A DNA stretch of 64,000 nucleotides, taken from positions 15,238,001 through 15,302,000 of the forward strand of contig NC_134152.1 of assembly GCF_033958435.1 (NCBI RefSeq), written 5' to 3'. Of the stretch, positions 19,878-31,770 are shown in pieces. This stretch comes from Carettochelys insculpta (Eukaryota; Chordata; Testudines; Carettochelyidae). Both the position numbers and the translations under genes were made by a program. Each line of letters opens with the position of its first letter. The first letter of the stretch is position 1. Below the pieces are notes generated by a model. That model was not told where the DNA came from, searched no databases, and worked only from the letters and a program-made list of their open reading frames with translations.

Positions 19878-21320
19878 GGCCTAGTCTACGTTAGAAGGTT
19901 GGGTCAAATTTAACTGGCTTAGGTTGATTTTCCAAGCCAAGAGTGCAGGTTGCCCCCCGCCCCCTTTGCGGCCCTGCAGTTAGCTGGGGCCTATCAACCT
20001 GCCTAATAAAACACAAACCAACAGAAATTCCAGTTATGTTCATATTAAAAAATCTTTCAGCAAGTATAAGAAAATATATAGAATGTAAAAACTTTATCAG
20101 TATGTAAGTGAATATACATAACAGTAAGATATTACAAAAAATTGAATGAGAGAGAGTGCTTTATTTGTAAAAGCTATGTATCTTGCCCTGTGTTTACACG
20201 AGCTCCTTCCTTTCAGAAGGGGCATGTTAATGAGTGGGCTTGAACGATGCTAATGAGGTGCTGCATATTCATGGCAGCGCCTCATGAGCATCTTTCAAAC
20301 CTGCTCATTAACAGGCCCCTTCCAAAAGGAAGGGGCTCATGTAGACCCAGCCTTGATGTTTCAAAAGCCTGTCCCACCCATTCTCCAGCTTGTGGCAGGA
20401 GGTGGGGGACAAAAACCAAACCAAACCAACAGCTTCCTGCTGTTTAAAGAGCCCACTCCCCTTCGCCAGCCCTCCCAGACAAAGTTAAAACAAAAACTAA
20501 ACATCAACATAATTACATTAAAAAAACCTGAACTCCTCCCATAGAAGCTTACCCACCACAGAGCTGCCTCTGCTACATATACCTCCCCACTTGCTCATGG
20601 TGGGAGACCAGAAATGATTCCAGTGGTCCCCTCGGGGGCAGAGAGGCTGCAGTAGCCCCCAGTGGGGCACTAGAAATGAAACTGGCAGATGGAGGCAGGG
20701 AGGTAGCCCCACACAGGGTAGCATTGCTCAGCTGGCAGAGGCTGCACTGGGCCCCTGCAAGAGGCAGGAGGTAATTGTGCTGCACCCCCATTTTGAAATT
20801 TCACCCCCCCCCCAGGGGGCAGGCTCCCCCAGTTTGCACACCACTGTTCTAAACAATCTGTCCACACAACAGGGTCCATTCCACCAATTTTAAGGGCCGC
20901 TAAAGTCAACTTCTGTACTCCTGCTTTTCACGTGAAGTAATGCCAAAATTGACTTTGCATGGCTGGCCTTAAGGTAGTGCAGATGGAGCATTGTGAAATT
21001 CTACCTTCTTGGCTTCCTGGAGGTGTCCAACGGTGCTCCAATGTGACCACTCTGGCCGCCCCTTTCAGCTCCACTTCTCTCCAGGTATGCAGGAAACAGC
21101 CCAGAAAAGTTTGAATTTCATTTCCTGTTTGGTCAGAGTGATGAGCAGAGGAGGCAGCACAACTCATCAGTACATTCAGCCAAAGTCAAAGTGGCCAAGC
21201 CTAATGGGAACACACTCCATCTACTGCATGTGCAAGTGTAGACAGGCACCTTTGACTTTACAAAATTGGGTGATAAAATTCAACCTTAATTTGACCTAAT
21301 TTCCTTATGTAGACATAGCC
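19878..21320. mobile_element. Harbinger-type non-autonomous element (~1.4 kb)
   Basis: The left end (GGCCTAGTCTACGTTAGAAG, then 'ggtcaaatttaa') and the right end, reverse-complemented (GGCTATGTCTACATAAGGAA, then 'ggtcaaattaa'), are inverted copies. No transposase was found inside. The interior holds a nested foldback MITE (20185-20352) and a GC-rich piece at about 20530-20850 whose end 'tttgcacaccactgttctaa' looks hAT-like. No clear 3-bp duplication remains. Confidence 0.65.
20185..20352. mobile_element. Foldback MITE (~168 bp)
   Basis: The two halves pair: 'gccctgtgtttacacgagc' on the left against 'gctcatgtagacccagcc' on the right. The inner arms 'cattcatggcagcgcctcat' and 'ctaatgaggtgctgcat' face each other. 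It is nested inside the 19878-21320 element. Confidence 0.7.
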
Positions 21321-21671
21321 GTAAATTTGATAAATCAATAGCCAAAATAAGCAGTGTGTGGAAAGTTTCCATTTTTATAATTACTGTTTTCCTCTTACCT
21401 CTGAAAATTAAGTGATTAAAAAACCTAAGGCTTATTACACACACTGATTCAGAAATTGCTAGTATTACAACCTACCATTAAAAATGTTGAACACTAGTGA
21501 AAAGTATTGGAGCCAGAACACTAGAACCTTAAGTCTTCCATTTAATGGTAATACTGCAGGCAGTACAGAATGATATTCTACATATGGCTGGAGCAAAGCT
21601 CTCATTAATTTCTGACAACTATTGAACAGAGAACTTACACATTAAGGGCCACTGGAATCAAGGCAAAACTC
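21321..21671. other. Unassigned AT-rich sequence
   Basis: No gene or repeat was recognised. It ends at the TAA duplication of the next element. Confidence 0.4.
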
Positions 21672-21674
21672 TAA

Positions 21675-23418
21675 GGCTACAGCTACACTATGAGATAAAT
21701 TTGAATTTAAGACAGTTAGTTCAATATTTCCATGTGACTGTCTTCACTGTAGATACCATTAGCTCGATTTAGGGAGCACTAATATAGATATCATAATACT
21801 GTCGGTACCTGCTGGGTGTCGCAACAAGCTCGAATTCAGAAGTTCAAACAAAGGCCAATGTGCAAGCACCAAGTCTTAAAATTGAATGTATTAGCCTCCA
21901 GAGGTGCCCCCTATGTAACCCACAATGCCCCTCAGAGCTCCTTTCTGGCCACTGCTCTCTGCAATTGCAGGAATTAGGTAACGAAGACCATGAATTTCAA
22001 ATTGAGACCAGGAAGCCTGTGGGGTCAGGTTCGTATGAGAGCCTGAGAAATGTCTTTCTTTGCCATTAGCGCTGCGAGCGCATCTACCCATTACAAATAG
22101 CCCCAGCACGAGTTCATGGTTCTGTCTCTACACTTGGCACTGTTTCCTGTGTGCCTGGTGCCAGCTGCTGCACTACATGGCAGCAAGGCTGTTGTGGGGG
22201 ATCACACACACATAAGAGCCCAAGAAACTTCTCAGCAGTTTCCATTTGTGCACAAATCCCCCTCTCTCCCCCACAGATGCCACACAGTTGGGGTCTTTTC
22301 CACACTTATGTGGGCAGCCCCTGACCCCATAAAAGGACGTGCTGCTGTTCAGTGCCATCCATGCTGCCAGGCAGCACCATGCCCTGGCTTGCGCACAGTT
22401 AGGGTTCCAAGGGCGGGAAAGATTGGTGGGCTTGCAGCTACCAGGGGAAGTGTCCCCAGTGGCTACAAATTGGGGGGGGGGCTTGCAGCCACCCACGGAG
22501 ACATCTTCAGCTGGTCCCCCCAATAAGCTCCCCTATTCCCCTGCCCCACAAAGGCTCTGGGGGCTAGCTGCCTCTGGGGAGGTGTCTCCCCCAGCAGTTA
22601 AGCTTTTCAGGGGCTTGCAGCTGCCCTGGGGGAAGAGTTAAGTGACCCTCAAGCCACAGACCCTGCACCCCGAGGCCAAAAATGATTTTCGGAGACCATG
22701 TCAATTGGCCATTCAACCTCCCAAATACCAAACCACTTGACAATGGCAGTGAACTTGGTTGAGCCCAGTCCCCATCCCCCACATTGGGGATTTCTGTGTT
22801 GCGAAGAAGAAAGACAAAAATCTTTTTTCCTAGCCTTTTCTATGCTCTTTCTTCTAACTTTGGACCTCTTCCTGCAGGGAAGAGTGGGTGGAGGGCCAGT
22901 CGTCCAGCTCTCATTGCCCCTGTGTTATTTTCAGGGATCAGATGCAATTGAGGGAGGGGAGAAAGTCAGTGGAGAGCCAGTTGCGAAGACACACCTGCTG
23001 ATTTTTATAAATTCTTTGATATTTTAGTTACAGCTACAGTTTTAAAAAGTAGTTGAGTTATGGAAGAAAGAAATTCCTGTTAATTTGGCAACCTGTTATT
23101 GCCCTACTTTTCCTTCCTTCTGCTGGTGGGGGACTTAACTTTTTCTTACCACAGAAGGGAAATGAGGGCAATGCAATGTTGGAAGATGATGTCAAATACC
23201 AGCAAAAATACTCAGAATGCTACAGGGATGAGGGAGCTGTGGGATAGGTTCCCACAATGCACTACTGCAACAGTCAATGTTTGCCAATTGAGTGTGGCAG
23301 CAATAAGCCAACTTTGTGAAGAGCACATTGGGAGGTGAGGATGGTCAAACTGAATTTATAAAATCCAGCACTACAAAATCGATATTAAATTCACATTTCT
23401 CATGGTGTAGACGTATCC
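21675..23418. mobile_element. Harbinger-type non-autonomous element with TAA duplication (1.74 kb)
   Basis: The element is flanked by TAA at 21672-21674 and 23419-23421, the classic 3-bp Harbinger target. The left end GGCTACAGCTACACTATGAG and the reverse-complemented right end GGATACGTCTACACCATGAG are inverted copies, and 'aatttgaatttaa' follows in both. No transposase frame could be recognised. The core contains a tandem repeat (22420-22640) and ordinary unassigned sequence. Confidence 0.8.
22420..22640 (+). repeat. Degenerate ~60-bp tandem repeat
   Basis: About four imperfect units share 'gggcttgcagctacc', 'ggggaagtgtcccc' and a following 'cagtggcta' or 'cagcagtta'. The array is GC rich and lies in the middle of the Harbinger-type element. 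The open frames here follow the repeat and are not genes. Confidence 0.6.
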
Positions 23419-23421
23419 TAA

Positions 23422-24172
23422 GTTTGGAAAAGAACAGTCACACTGAGCTTTCTGGATTGGTATTCAGAAAGGGAGGTTTATCTAATTCAACAGCTGTGCT
23501 GATTAAGTATTTTTCTAATCACATGCTCCACTCTGGGGCATACCCACATTCAATTTCAACTTAACATGAAGTGACTGGGTGAAATAACTAAACCCAAGGA
23601 GGTGGGTTTTCATGTGGAAACAAATTCTAATATTAGGATTATCTCATTCTTTCTAAAGCACTACTTTTTCCTAATACATATAAGATACTGAGTTTATCAT
23701 GAAGCTGGCTTTGATTATAAAACTACTATTCAATATAAACCAGCAATATGTCTAATATGAAGTTTATTTCATCTATATACATATATGAAAATAAAATGTC
23801 CTTTGGACTATTTTTCCTTCTTACTAATCCATTTCCCACCACCCATGAATAATGTGGACATTCCATTTCTGCAGTAAGCTGCCGCCTTTTCCTATCCAGT
23901 ATGCTCTACAGAAGAGCAAATTCTGCTCACTCCTAGCAGTGGAACTTCAGAGTACATGCAGTTACTTCAGTAGATTTTCCCATAGATTTACACTGTTGTA
24001 ATTGCAAACTTGCCTTGGGTTGCGCTGAAGTAAGGGAATAAGAACTTGGACCAGAGTCTCTGATTCAATTTAACTGTGCTCAGCATGACATGAGCATATG
24101 GGAGAGAGGAAGTCTAGCTTTATCAGTCTAGATTGAATGGCTACTCGGGGCTCTGACTTTAATTTTGTCTGA
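23422..24172. other. Unassigned non-coding sequence
   Basis: AT-rich sequence without long open frames or paired ends. Confidence 0.4.
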
Positions 24173-25406
24173 GGCTATGTCTACACTACAAAAATAAAGT
24201 CTATTTTATCAAAGTCGACTTTGTAGCTCTGGGTTTTATAAAGTCAAAGGTGAGTTTCTGCATCTCTCCACAAAGTCGATTTAGTAAGTCCCCACTAAGA
24301 CACCAAAGTTTGACTGTTGCAACAGTGCATTGTGGGAACCTATCCCACAGTTCCCTCAGCCCTCTATCATTCTGTTTTTTCTGCTGGTGCTTTATGGGAA
24401 AAAATGCCCCCCAAGCAATTGTGAGATGTCATCTTCTACATTGCCCTCATTTCCCTCCCATTGAAAACAAAGGCTATTTTTCAGAAGTCTCTTTCCCCAA
24501 TGAGGATAATTGTTTTGAGTCATCTGCATTACGGACCTTTTAATTGATGTGTCCTAAGAGCATCCGCTGCCATCTTCCTAGACTGCATTGCCCTCATTCC
24601 CCTCCTGAAGAAAGCAAAGGGCCAATTTTCAGAAGGAAAGAAGGAAAAGTAGGAAAATCCCAGGTGAAAGAAAGCCAAACAAGTGGGCTTGAGAAGGTGA
24701 GTGAGCCATGTCAACAGGTTACTTAACTAGTTTTCCCCAGTGAAAGAACACCAAACCATGGGAGAATCTGGATCCATGTTGTGACAAACCCTTGACTGTC
24801 CCTTAGGGGTCCTGCACTTCCAGGTGGCTCCTTGTGTGCCTCAGCATCCCTTTTGATGCCCTGGAGCTTCCCAAGGGCAAGGGTCTCCCTTTACTGAGCT
24901 ATTTCTATCACATGCCAGTCTTGAGTGAGAATGGGGTACGATCCTCTCCACCGGACTGTGGCTGCCCCAGTTTGGCCCAAGTTGGGTACCCCTCCAGGGG
25001 AAGGGTGGGGGGACGCCAGTCCCACACACTGCTCTGGACTCCAGCCCAAGGACCCTAGGAAGGAAAGGAGCTAATGGGGCTTTCGCCCCCACCCAACAGC
25101 AGCAACCTTCCCCCAGGCCTCTGCACCCACCACTTCCCTCTGATACTGAGTGGCTGGCATCCCTTGGCTTCACTCAGCCTGTCCTGCTCGGCCCTTCAGC
25201 CTCCCTCTCTCTGGGCACTGCCCTCCTCCTGTTGCCTGGGGAAAGCCTTTTATAGGGAGCCTGGAGTCCTTAACTGGTAGCAGGTGCTTGATTGCAAGCG
25301 GTGGCTGGGTGACTCCTAACGAGGCTCAACTGACTATCCAGCCTGCAGGTCTGCAACCTCTGGGAACTTAGGAGGGGAACAAAAAGGCCTTCCTCCAGCA
25401 GCCAAA

Positions 25407-25852
25407 GGCCGTGTCTACACTAGGAGAAATCTTCGAAATAGCCATGCTAACGGGCATTTTGAAGAATACTAATGAGCCACTGAAATGCATATTCAGAGCC
25501 TCATTAGCATGCCGCCATCTGTGGCACTTCGAAACTGCCACTTTTCGCTCCCACATGGCTCATCCAGATGGGGGTCCTTTTGGAAAGGACCCCGCCAACT
25601 TTGAAATCCCCTTATTCCTATCAGCTGATATCAGCAGATAGGAATAAGGGGATTTCGAAGTTGGCGGGGTCCTTTTGAAAAGGACCCTGGTGTAGACAAG
25701 CTGCACAGGAGCGAACCGCGGCACTTTCAAAGTGCCACGGCCGGCGGCATGCTAATGAGGAGCTGAATATGCATTTCAGCGCCTCATTACTGTTCTCCAA
25801 AATGGCCATTAGCATGGCTATTTCGAAGATTTCTCTTAGAGTAGACACAGCC
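25407..25852. mobile_element. Foldback Harbinger MITE (446 bp)
   Basis: Almost the whole element is an inverted repeat. GGCCGTGTCTACACTAGGAG at the left pairs with 'ctcttagagtagacacagcc' at the right, and the arms run inward through 'cttcgaaatagccatgctaa' and 'ctttgaaatccccttattcc' to a centre near 25625. AAA flanks both sides and may be the 3-bp duplication. It is nested inside the 24173-27493 element. Confidence 0.8.
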
Positions 25853-26324
25853 AAAATGTTCACCCTCCATCAGATATTTGCTGGTCTGCCACAATGTGAA
25901 CAGAGGAAGACATAATATTCTCAAAGGAGGAAAGTAGCGAACCTCAAGGGAAAAAAAGCCAAACAGGCGGTGGGCTCCAGAAGCTGAAGCAACCTTCACA
26001 GATGTGCTCTGGGAGCACCCAGCTGAGTGTGTCATGCCAGCAGATCACTCAGCTACTTTTCCCCTGGGTGAAAGGACACCTTTTGTTTTAAGGAAGCATG
26101 TCAGAGAACTGTCAATCCCACATGCTCTGGGAGCACCCAGATGACTGTGCCATGTTATCATGTCACTGGGCTACTTTCCCCTCCCCAGATGAAAATAAAT
26201 ACAGCAGCAGGCCACCAGGTGAGCCAACCCCCTGACATGTGGTGCCTCTCAGGGGTCAGCCAGCCCCAACAATATTTGCTGCTGGCATTGCCAGCCCTCC
26301 GGCACTTGGTGAGTCCCTGGAAAA

Positions 26325-27090
26325 TGTGAAGTGCAGAACCCTTCACCCCACGCAGGCCAGGACATGCTGCTGTCTGGAAGCATGTTCCACACGCACAGCC
26401 GGCATGCGGTGTGGTGGGCAGAAGCTAGCCACATGATGTGGTGGGGTGGGGACTGGCCACATGGTATGGTGGGGCAGGACCTAACCACGTGGTATGGCGG
26501 GGCGGGGGGCTAACTACGTGGTATGGTAGGGTGGGGGCTAACTACATGGTATGGTGGGGCGGGGGCTAGCCACATGATGTGGTGGGGCAGGGGCTAGCCC
26601 ACCAGCCGCATGGTACTTGTCACTGGCGGGGGAGACTACCCCAACAAATGTGAAGCACAGAAAGGAAGTTTCTCAGGCTCTTTTGCTAAATCCTATGCAG
26701 GGAGGAAGTCTTCACTCTGTGCAGGGCAGGATATGCTTCTGTGTGCAAGCACGACCCCCACAGCACAGCCACCACATGGTGTGGTGGGGTGGTGGCTGGT
26801 GCGCCAGGCACATGGAGCCTGGGGGGGAGTGCTGGCTAGCCACATGGTGCTGTGAGGGCTAGACCATGACTGCATGGCACCTGGGCTAGGGTGGGGACTG
26901 CTCCATACAAATGTGAAGCACAGAAAAGAAGTTTATTGGCCTCTCCTGCTACATCCTGTGCAGGGAAGAAGCCCTCACCTCATGCAAGGCAGGCCATGCC
27001 TCCCTGCTATCTGATGTGCCACTGTCTGGACCCAACAGCTAGAGCACCATGTGGTGTGGTGGGGCGGGGACTAGCCCACCAGCCAAAATG
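26325..27090 (+). repeat. Minisatellite with two periods
   Basis: A short period of about 30-35 bp built on 'cacatggtatggtggggc' is amplified at about 26430-26610. A longer unit starting 'gtgaagcacagaaa' recurs at about 26648 and 26912, with a diverged copy at 26325, giving a period near 260-320 bp. The short unit lies inside the long one. The open frames through the array simply follow the repeat. Confidence 0.7.
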
Positions 27091-27493
27091 AAGCCCTAGC
27101 GGCTCCATGCTGGTGCTCTCTTTCATGGCTAGATGCTGTCATCATGCTGATCATAAAGAAATGAATTAAAAATGCTGGGTTTCCTGTTCCCTACTTCCTG
27201 CACACCTGTAGAGCAGGGGAGGTGAAAGCGGACAGAACGTACACATTCTGGGCATTGTGGGATACCCCTGGAGGCCAATAAAATTGATTTAAAGAAACAG
27301 TATTTCCACCCTAACATTAATTTGACCTGTTAAATTCATACTGGGCTTTACACCACATCGGAGGGTCAAGGCAAGATAGTTGACTTTAGCACCCCTTAAA
27401 ATTGACCGAATGGTATTCGCAGAAAAGACAGTCACACTGTAAAATCAAGCTAAGTGCCTTAAATTGACTTTATGCTGTAGTGTAGACATAGTC

Positions 27494-28994
27494 TCAGTCT
27501 ACAAGCAGGCTGATAGCCACACAAATCATGAAATCACTAGTAGATGCCCTTAATTGCAATCTCAGATGCTAGTTATGGATTTAACAGTGGGGACAGACCT
27601 TCTCATCATTTTATTTGTGACAAAGGTCTTTGGAGTAGGGACTGTCTATTGGTGTATGCAGCCTATATAACAATGAAGACCAATCTGAGATTTCAAAGCA
27701 CTATTCATAAGAATAAAATTCCTTCAAGTGTGGATAAACCTGCACAGTTCTGAGAGTAAAGGATTTTACTTTATAGGACTATCTGACATTGTCTAAGGAT
27801 GTTAAATTTCTAAATAACATACAGAATTATAAATCCACCCATCCAAATAAATCTAAGACAGATTAATACATTCTGCACCCATAGGAAAAGACCTAATTCT
27901 AACGATCAGATCAAATTTGTGATTTGATCAACGTGATTTCACTATTCCTACACAGAAGAGACGAGGCTTGAGGGAAGTATGCAAGCATGAAGTTAACAAT
28001 TACCATATGCAAATACTCCTTGTTTCCTGTGGAAAATGTGCTTTAAACCTTGAGGAGGGGACATCTTGTACATAAATAAATATTATGCCTGCCAAGGCAG
28101 GGTACAGTCGCCAGTTATATAATAAGAGGGTCTGTTCCCTCTCCCACATCTTATACATTACTCAGAATCAACATTGACCCCAGGTAGTTGTTAGTACCCA
28201 CGACTAAATCTGAACAGTGTTTGGGTCTCTTACCAGCTAGTCAGGTCTGAGGAGGGGACAAAGACACTTTATAAATTCATTTCAAGTCGAGCATTTTCCC
28301 CTGGTGTGTGAAAGTGCTCAGCTGAATGCAACAAGAGGAAATGACACTCCAGTGGAGAACTCTTTTGACGCTAGACCTAAAGAGGCTGCAGAGACTTCGG
28401 GGTAAGCTGTATATCAAGGTAGAACCCACTGTGATACCAAAGCACTATTAACCATGTCCAGTTATTACTAACCGTGTCACATCACACACCTTTCCTTACC
28501 CCTGGGATAAGCACTTTAAGACTGGTACCGTGTCTACTCTGATATTAGGAAATGCCTAGTGCAGGGGTCTCCAATTCAAATGACCTTAGGGCCAGTGCCA
28601 GTCCTCACACCCTTCAGGCAGTCCAGCAGGTAACCCTTCCCCCAGCTGTGCTGGCAGCTGAAGTAAGGGAGGGCAGTGATCTCCATGTCTCTCCCTTCAT
28701 CAAGTCTCCTGACCCCACCTGCTGCCCTGGGCTATTTAAAACCCGCGGGGCACCCACTGCCACCACCAGCAGTGCATGGGTCTGGAGCAGCTTCCAGCTG
28801 TTAGAGCTGCCCTACTACTGACATGACCCTGTGGCCTGGGAAGGGCATGTGCAGAGTCACCTCATCCACAGGACAGTTCAGAACAGCCACCCTGAGCCCT
28901 GCACTTTGACTGGGCCCTGCAGCAGCTGCCTCAGCCATGCTATGAATACTCAGGTTAGCTGCAGGGCTCTCTGAAGGGAGTCAGAAAGCAACAC
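27494..28994. other. Unassigned sequence with a possible hAT end
   Basis: No gene was found. At 28562 the phrase CAGGGGTCTCCAATTCAAAT resembles a hAT left terminus and is followed by about 300 bases of GC-rich sequence. No right end or 8-bp duplication was identified. The AT-rich part before it is unassigned. Confidence 0.35.
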
Positions 28995-29632
28995 TACTGT
29001 AAACCCTCAGTTTAACACCCCCGATATAATGGACTTCGGAAATAACAGACAATGTCTGCTGGCCCCCAACCTCTCTGCCCGACAAACAAATGCCGGAGAC
29101 TCGCCAGAGCCATTGCTGGGGCTGGCAGAGCTGCCAGAGTAGCTGGGGCTGGAGGGGCCACCGAGGCCAGTGAAGCCAGGTGGGGGCTGTGGCGGGGTGC
29201 AGGAGCTCACCTCCCTCAGCCCCATTTGCGTGGAGCATGTTGGTGCCTGACCACCACTTTTTGCAATGGCACTGAGCAGCAGCCATGGTGCCGGAGGCTG
29301 CTGACCACTGGCAGGCTGGGGGTGGCCACGCTCTACCTTCGCACAAGTGGCTTGGAGCCAGGAGCTGGAGGAGCCGCAGTGCTGAGAGCTGCAGGAGGTG
29401 GAAGGAGCCAGGCTGCAGTTCAGCTCCTCTCCTGGTAATTGGGAGAGGGAGATGGAGGTGAAGAATGGGGCAGGAGCAGGGAAGGGAAGGAGGGGGCAGA
29501 AGACAGGAGTGAGTGATGGGCTGGGAAGGTCAGTGCATCATTGTACAGTAGAACCATTCGGCTGTAACAGACTTCCGGCATTAACGGACGCCCCTTCCCC
29601 CCATTAGTCCATTAATTGAGGGTTTACTGTAC
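28995..29632. mobile_element. Tigger/pogo-like MITE (~638 bp)
   Basis: The left end reads TACTGTAAACCCTC and the right end GAGGGTTTACTGTA, an inverted pair beginning and ending with TA as expected of the Tc1/mariner superfamily. Subterminal 'atggacttcgg' and 'ccggcattaacggac' also match in inverted order. The core is GC rich with random open frames. No transposase remains. Confidence 0.75.
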
Positions 29633-29884
29633 TTGAACTTTTTGACAGGAACAACCAGAAGTTCCCTGTTTGTGCTCCACTCTCAGGCATATTCCACCAA
29701 CAAGGCCAGCTGGGTATAGAGATCAGGTGCGTACTGGAGACGCACTGAATTGAGCCTCCCCCTGCCGGAACAAGGCAGCCCTGTGTTAACAGACTGGGAT
29801 GCCTTCTGGCAAACCTTTCCTGCTACCTTTGACGACCAGTATCCCACTCATGCTGTGGAAGCTGAACCACAGAGACTCCAGCAA

Positions 29885-31100
29885 TTCTAACCCTATCCCC
29901 CAAAGCACTTGCCACCCTTCCCAGCTTCACATCAGCTGCACACTTGATAAGTGCAGTTTCTTTGTCATCATCTAAGTCATTGATAAATGTATGAAGAGAA
30001 CTGGTCCCAAAACTGACCCTGCAGAACCCTACTTGTTATGCCCTTCCAGCATGACTGTGAACCATTGAAAACTATGCTCTATGAACAGTTATCCAGGCAG
30101 ATATACACCTATCTTATAGTAGCTCCCTCTATGCTGCATTTCCTGACTTTACTGACAAGGTCATGTGATACTGCATCAAATGCTTTACTAAAGTCTAGGT
30201 ATACCACACCCACCACTTTGCCTTTATCCACAAGGCTTGTTAGCCTATCAAAGAAAGCTATCAGTCTGCTTTGACATTATTTGTTCTTGACAAATGCATG
30301 CCATTTGTTACCAATCACTTTATTATCTCCCAGATGTTTGCTGATGAATGCCTTAACTATTTGCTCCATTATGTTTTCTGGCACTGAAGTTGAGCTGACT
30401 GGTCTGTATGTTCTTGGGTTGTCCTTATTTCCCTTTTTATACATGGACACTATCTTTTCACTTCCAATCTTCTGAACTTTCTCCTATATTATATGACTTT
30501 TCAAAGATGATAGCTAGTGGCTCAGATACCTCCTCTATCAGCACCTTGAGTATTCTAGGATACCTTTAATCAGGCCTTGGTGACTTGATGATATCTACAT
30601 GTGAGCTTTGGTCACCTGCCCCCATTAAATCTAGTTTAAAGCCCTCCTCACTAGATTAGCCAGTCTGTATCCAAATACTCTCTCACCCTTCCTAGACAGA
30701 TGAGCCCCATCTCTGCTTAGCAGTCCTCCTTCTGCAAACAGCATCCAGTGGAAGCCTAGGGCCTCTTGGTGACACCATCTTCACAGCCAGGCATTCACCT
30801 CAATGATGAATCTGTCTCTGTCTGGCCCCTTACCTCTGGCAGGAAGAACTGAAGAGAATACCACCTGCACTCCAAACTCCTTCACCCATATCCCCAGAGC
30901 CCTGTAGTCACTCTTGATCTGCTCAAGGTTACAGATTGCAGTATCATTTGTGCCCATATGGATGAGTACAATGGGGTAGTCAGACGCCAGATGATCCTTG
31001 ACAATCCCTCCGCAATGTCTCAGATTGGGTGCCTCCAATCACCATACCCTGCATTTCCTGCATTGGTAGTTGCAGACCTCCCAGCCTTGGTGGTGCACGG
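29885..31100 (-). mobile_element. CR1 LINE with esterase-type ORF1 and RT remnants
   Basis: On the minus strand two CR1 gene remnants follow each other. From about 31040 to 30781 an 85-codon open frame contains SDYPIVLIHMGTNDTA and VVFSSVLPARGKG. This is the SGNH/GDSL-esterase-like domain found in ORF1 of many CR1 elements. From about 30510 to 29890 broken frames give the RT, including VVGVVYLDFSKAFDAVSHDL (motif A). The endonuclease domain that should lie between them is missing. The copy is frameshifted and its 3' end is lost, so it is dead. The RT identification is firm; the exact ends are approximate. Confidence 0.85.
30781..31038 (-). pseudogene. CR1 ORF1 esterase-like remnant
   Basis: The open 85-codon frame carries HMGTNDTA, the block that in SGNH hydrolases holds the conserved GxND, followed by KSDYRALGIWVKEFGVQVVF. 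It lacks the N-terminal catalytic-serine block and the C-terminal catalytic Asp-x-x-His block, so no enzyme can be made. In CR1 elements this domain sits in ORF1, upstream of the endonuclease-RT protein, which agrees with its position relative to the RT remnant. Confidence 0.75.
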
Positions 31101-31140
31101 CTTCTCCTCTTCCTTAGGGGATGATTCCTCAGGACAATGA

Positions 31141-31770
31141 TACACTTGTGTTCTCAGACAATTTCAAGGTGCATTTTTAACAGGCACATTCTGTCCTGGA
31201 GATACTACGAAAACATGGCCTGTTCACAAAGTTGGAAAAAACACCTTTCACTATTCCTCTACAGAATTCTTGGGTTACAGCCTCTCCCCACATGGTGGAG
31301 GACATCTGCAGTAGGACCATGCCCAAGTTCTGCCAAGAGTTACAGTGTTTCCTTGGATTTGGAAACTTTTATCAGCAATTCATTCCTGGTTTTTTTAGAG
31401 CAAATAGCCTCCATGACCGGCCATGTCTGCCAGACCACCAAGTATGTTTGGATACGCAAAGTTCACAGTGCTTTCAAACAACTCAAAGCTGTTTTCACCA
31501 GCACCTCTGATTTAGCCCACCTGTCTCTGGACCAGGCATTCTTAGCAGAAGCCAATACCTCCAACGTAACCATAAACGTGATACTCTCCCAGATGCACGA
31601 TGTACAGCAAGTCCTGAAATCCTGAGCCTACTATTCCTGAAAACTCCCTTGCTGAACAGAACTATGAAGTACTGGATAGAGAAACTCTTAGAATTAAATT
31701 AGCCTTTAAAGCAGGGCTGGGGGCACTACTAAATACAAAGCATTGCTACTGACTTCAAACAATTTTTATG
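31141..31770 (+). pseudogene. Ty3/Gypsy pol fragment (RT end, RNase H start)
   Basis: The plus strand encodes, across frames, the thumb and connection part of a Ty3/Gypsy polymerase. The recognisable parts are LQCFLGFGNFYQQFIPGFF (31341 on), FKQLKAVFTS, and LDQAFLAEANTSNVTINVIL, the last being the usual F-x-VEADAS-x-x-A-x-GAVLSQ block at the start of RNase H. The key Asp of the DAS block is changed to Asn. Stops and frame changes break it, and no LTRs were found nearby. It is an old fragment. Confidence 0.8.

Larger units (their letters stand above)
24173..27493. mobile_element. Harbinger-type element, 3.3 kb, with nested repeats
   Basis: The left end GGCTATGTCTACACTACAAA and the reverse-complemented right end GACTATGTCTACACTACAGC are inverted copies, and both continue into 'ataaagtc'. 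The flanks TGA and TCA do not form a clean duplication. The interior holds a nested 446-bp foldback MITE (25407-25852) and an expanded minisatellite (26325-27090). No transposase was recognised. Open frames up to 110 codons fall in GC-rich parts on both strands and have no domain. Confidence 0.65.
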
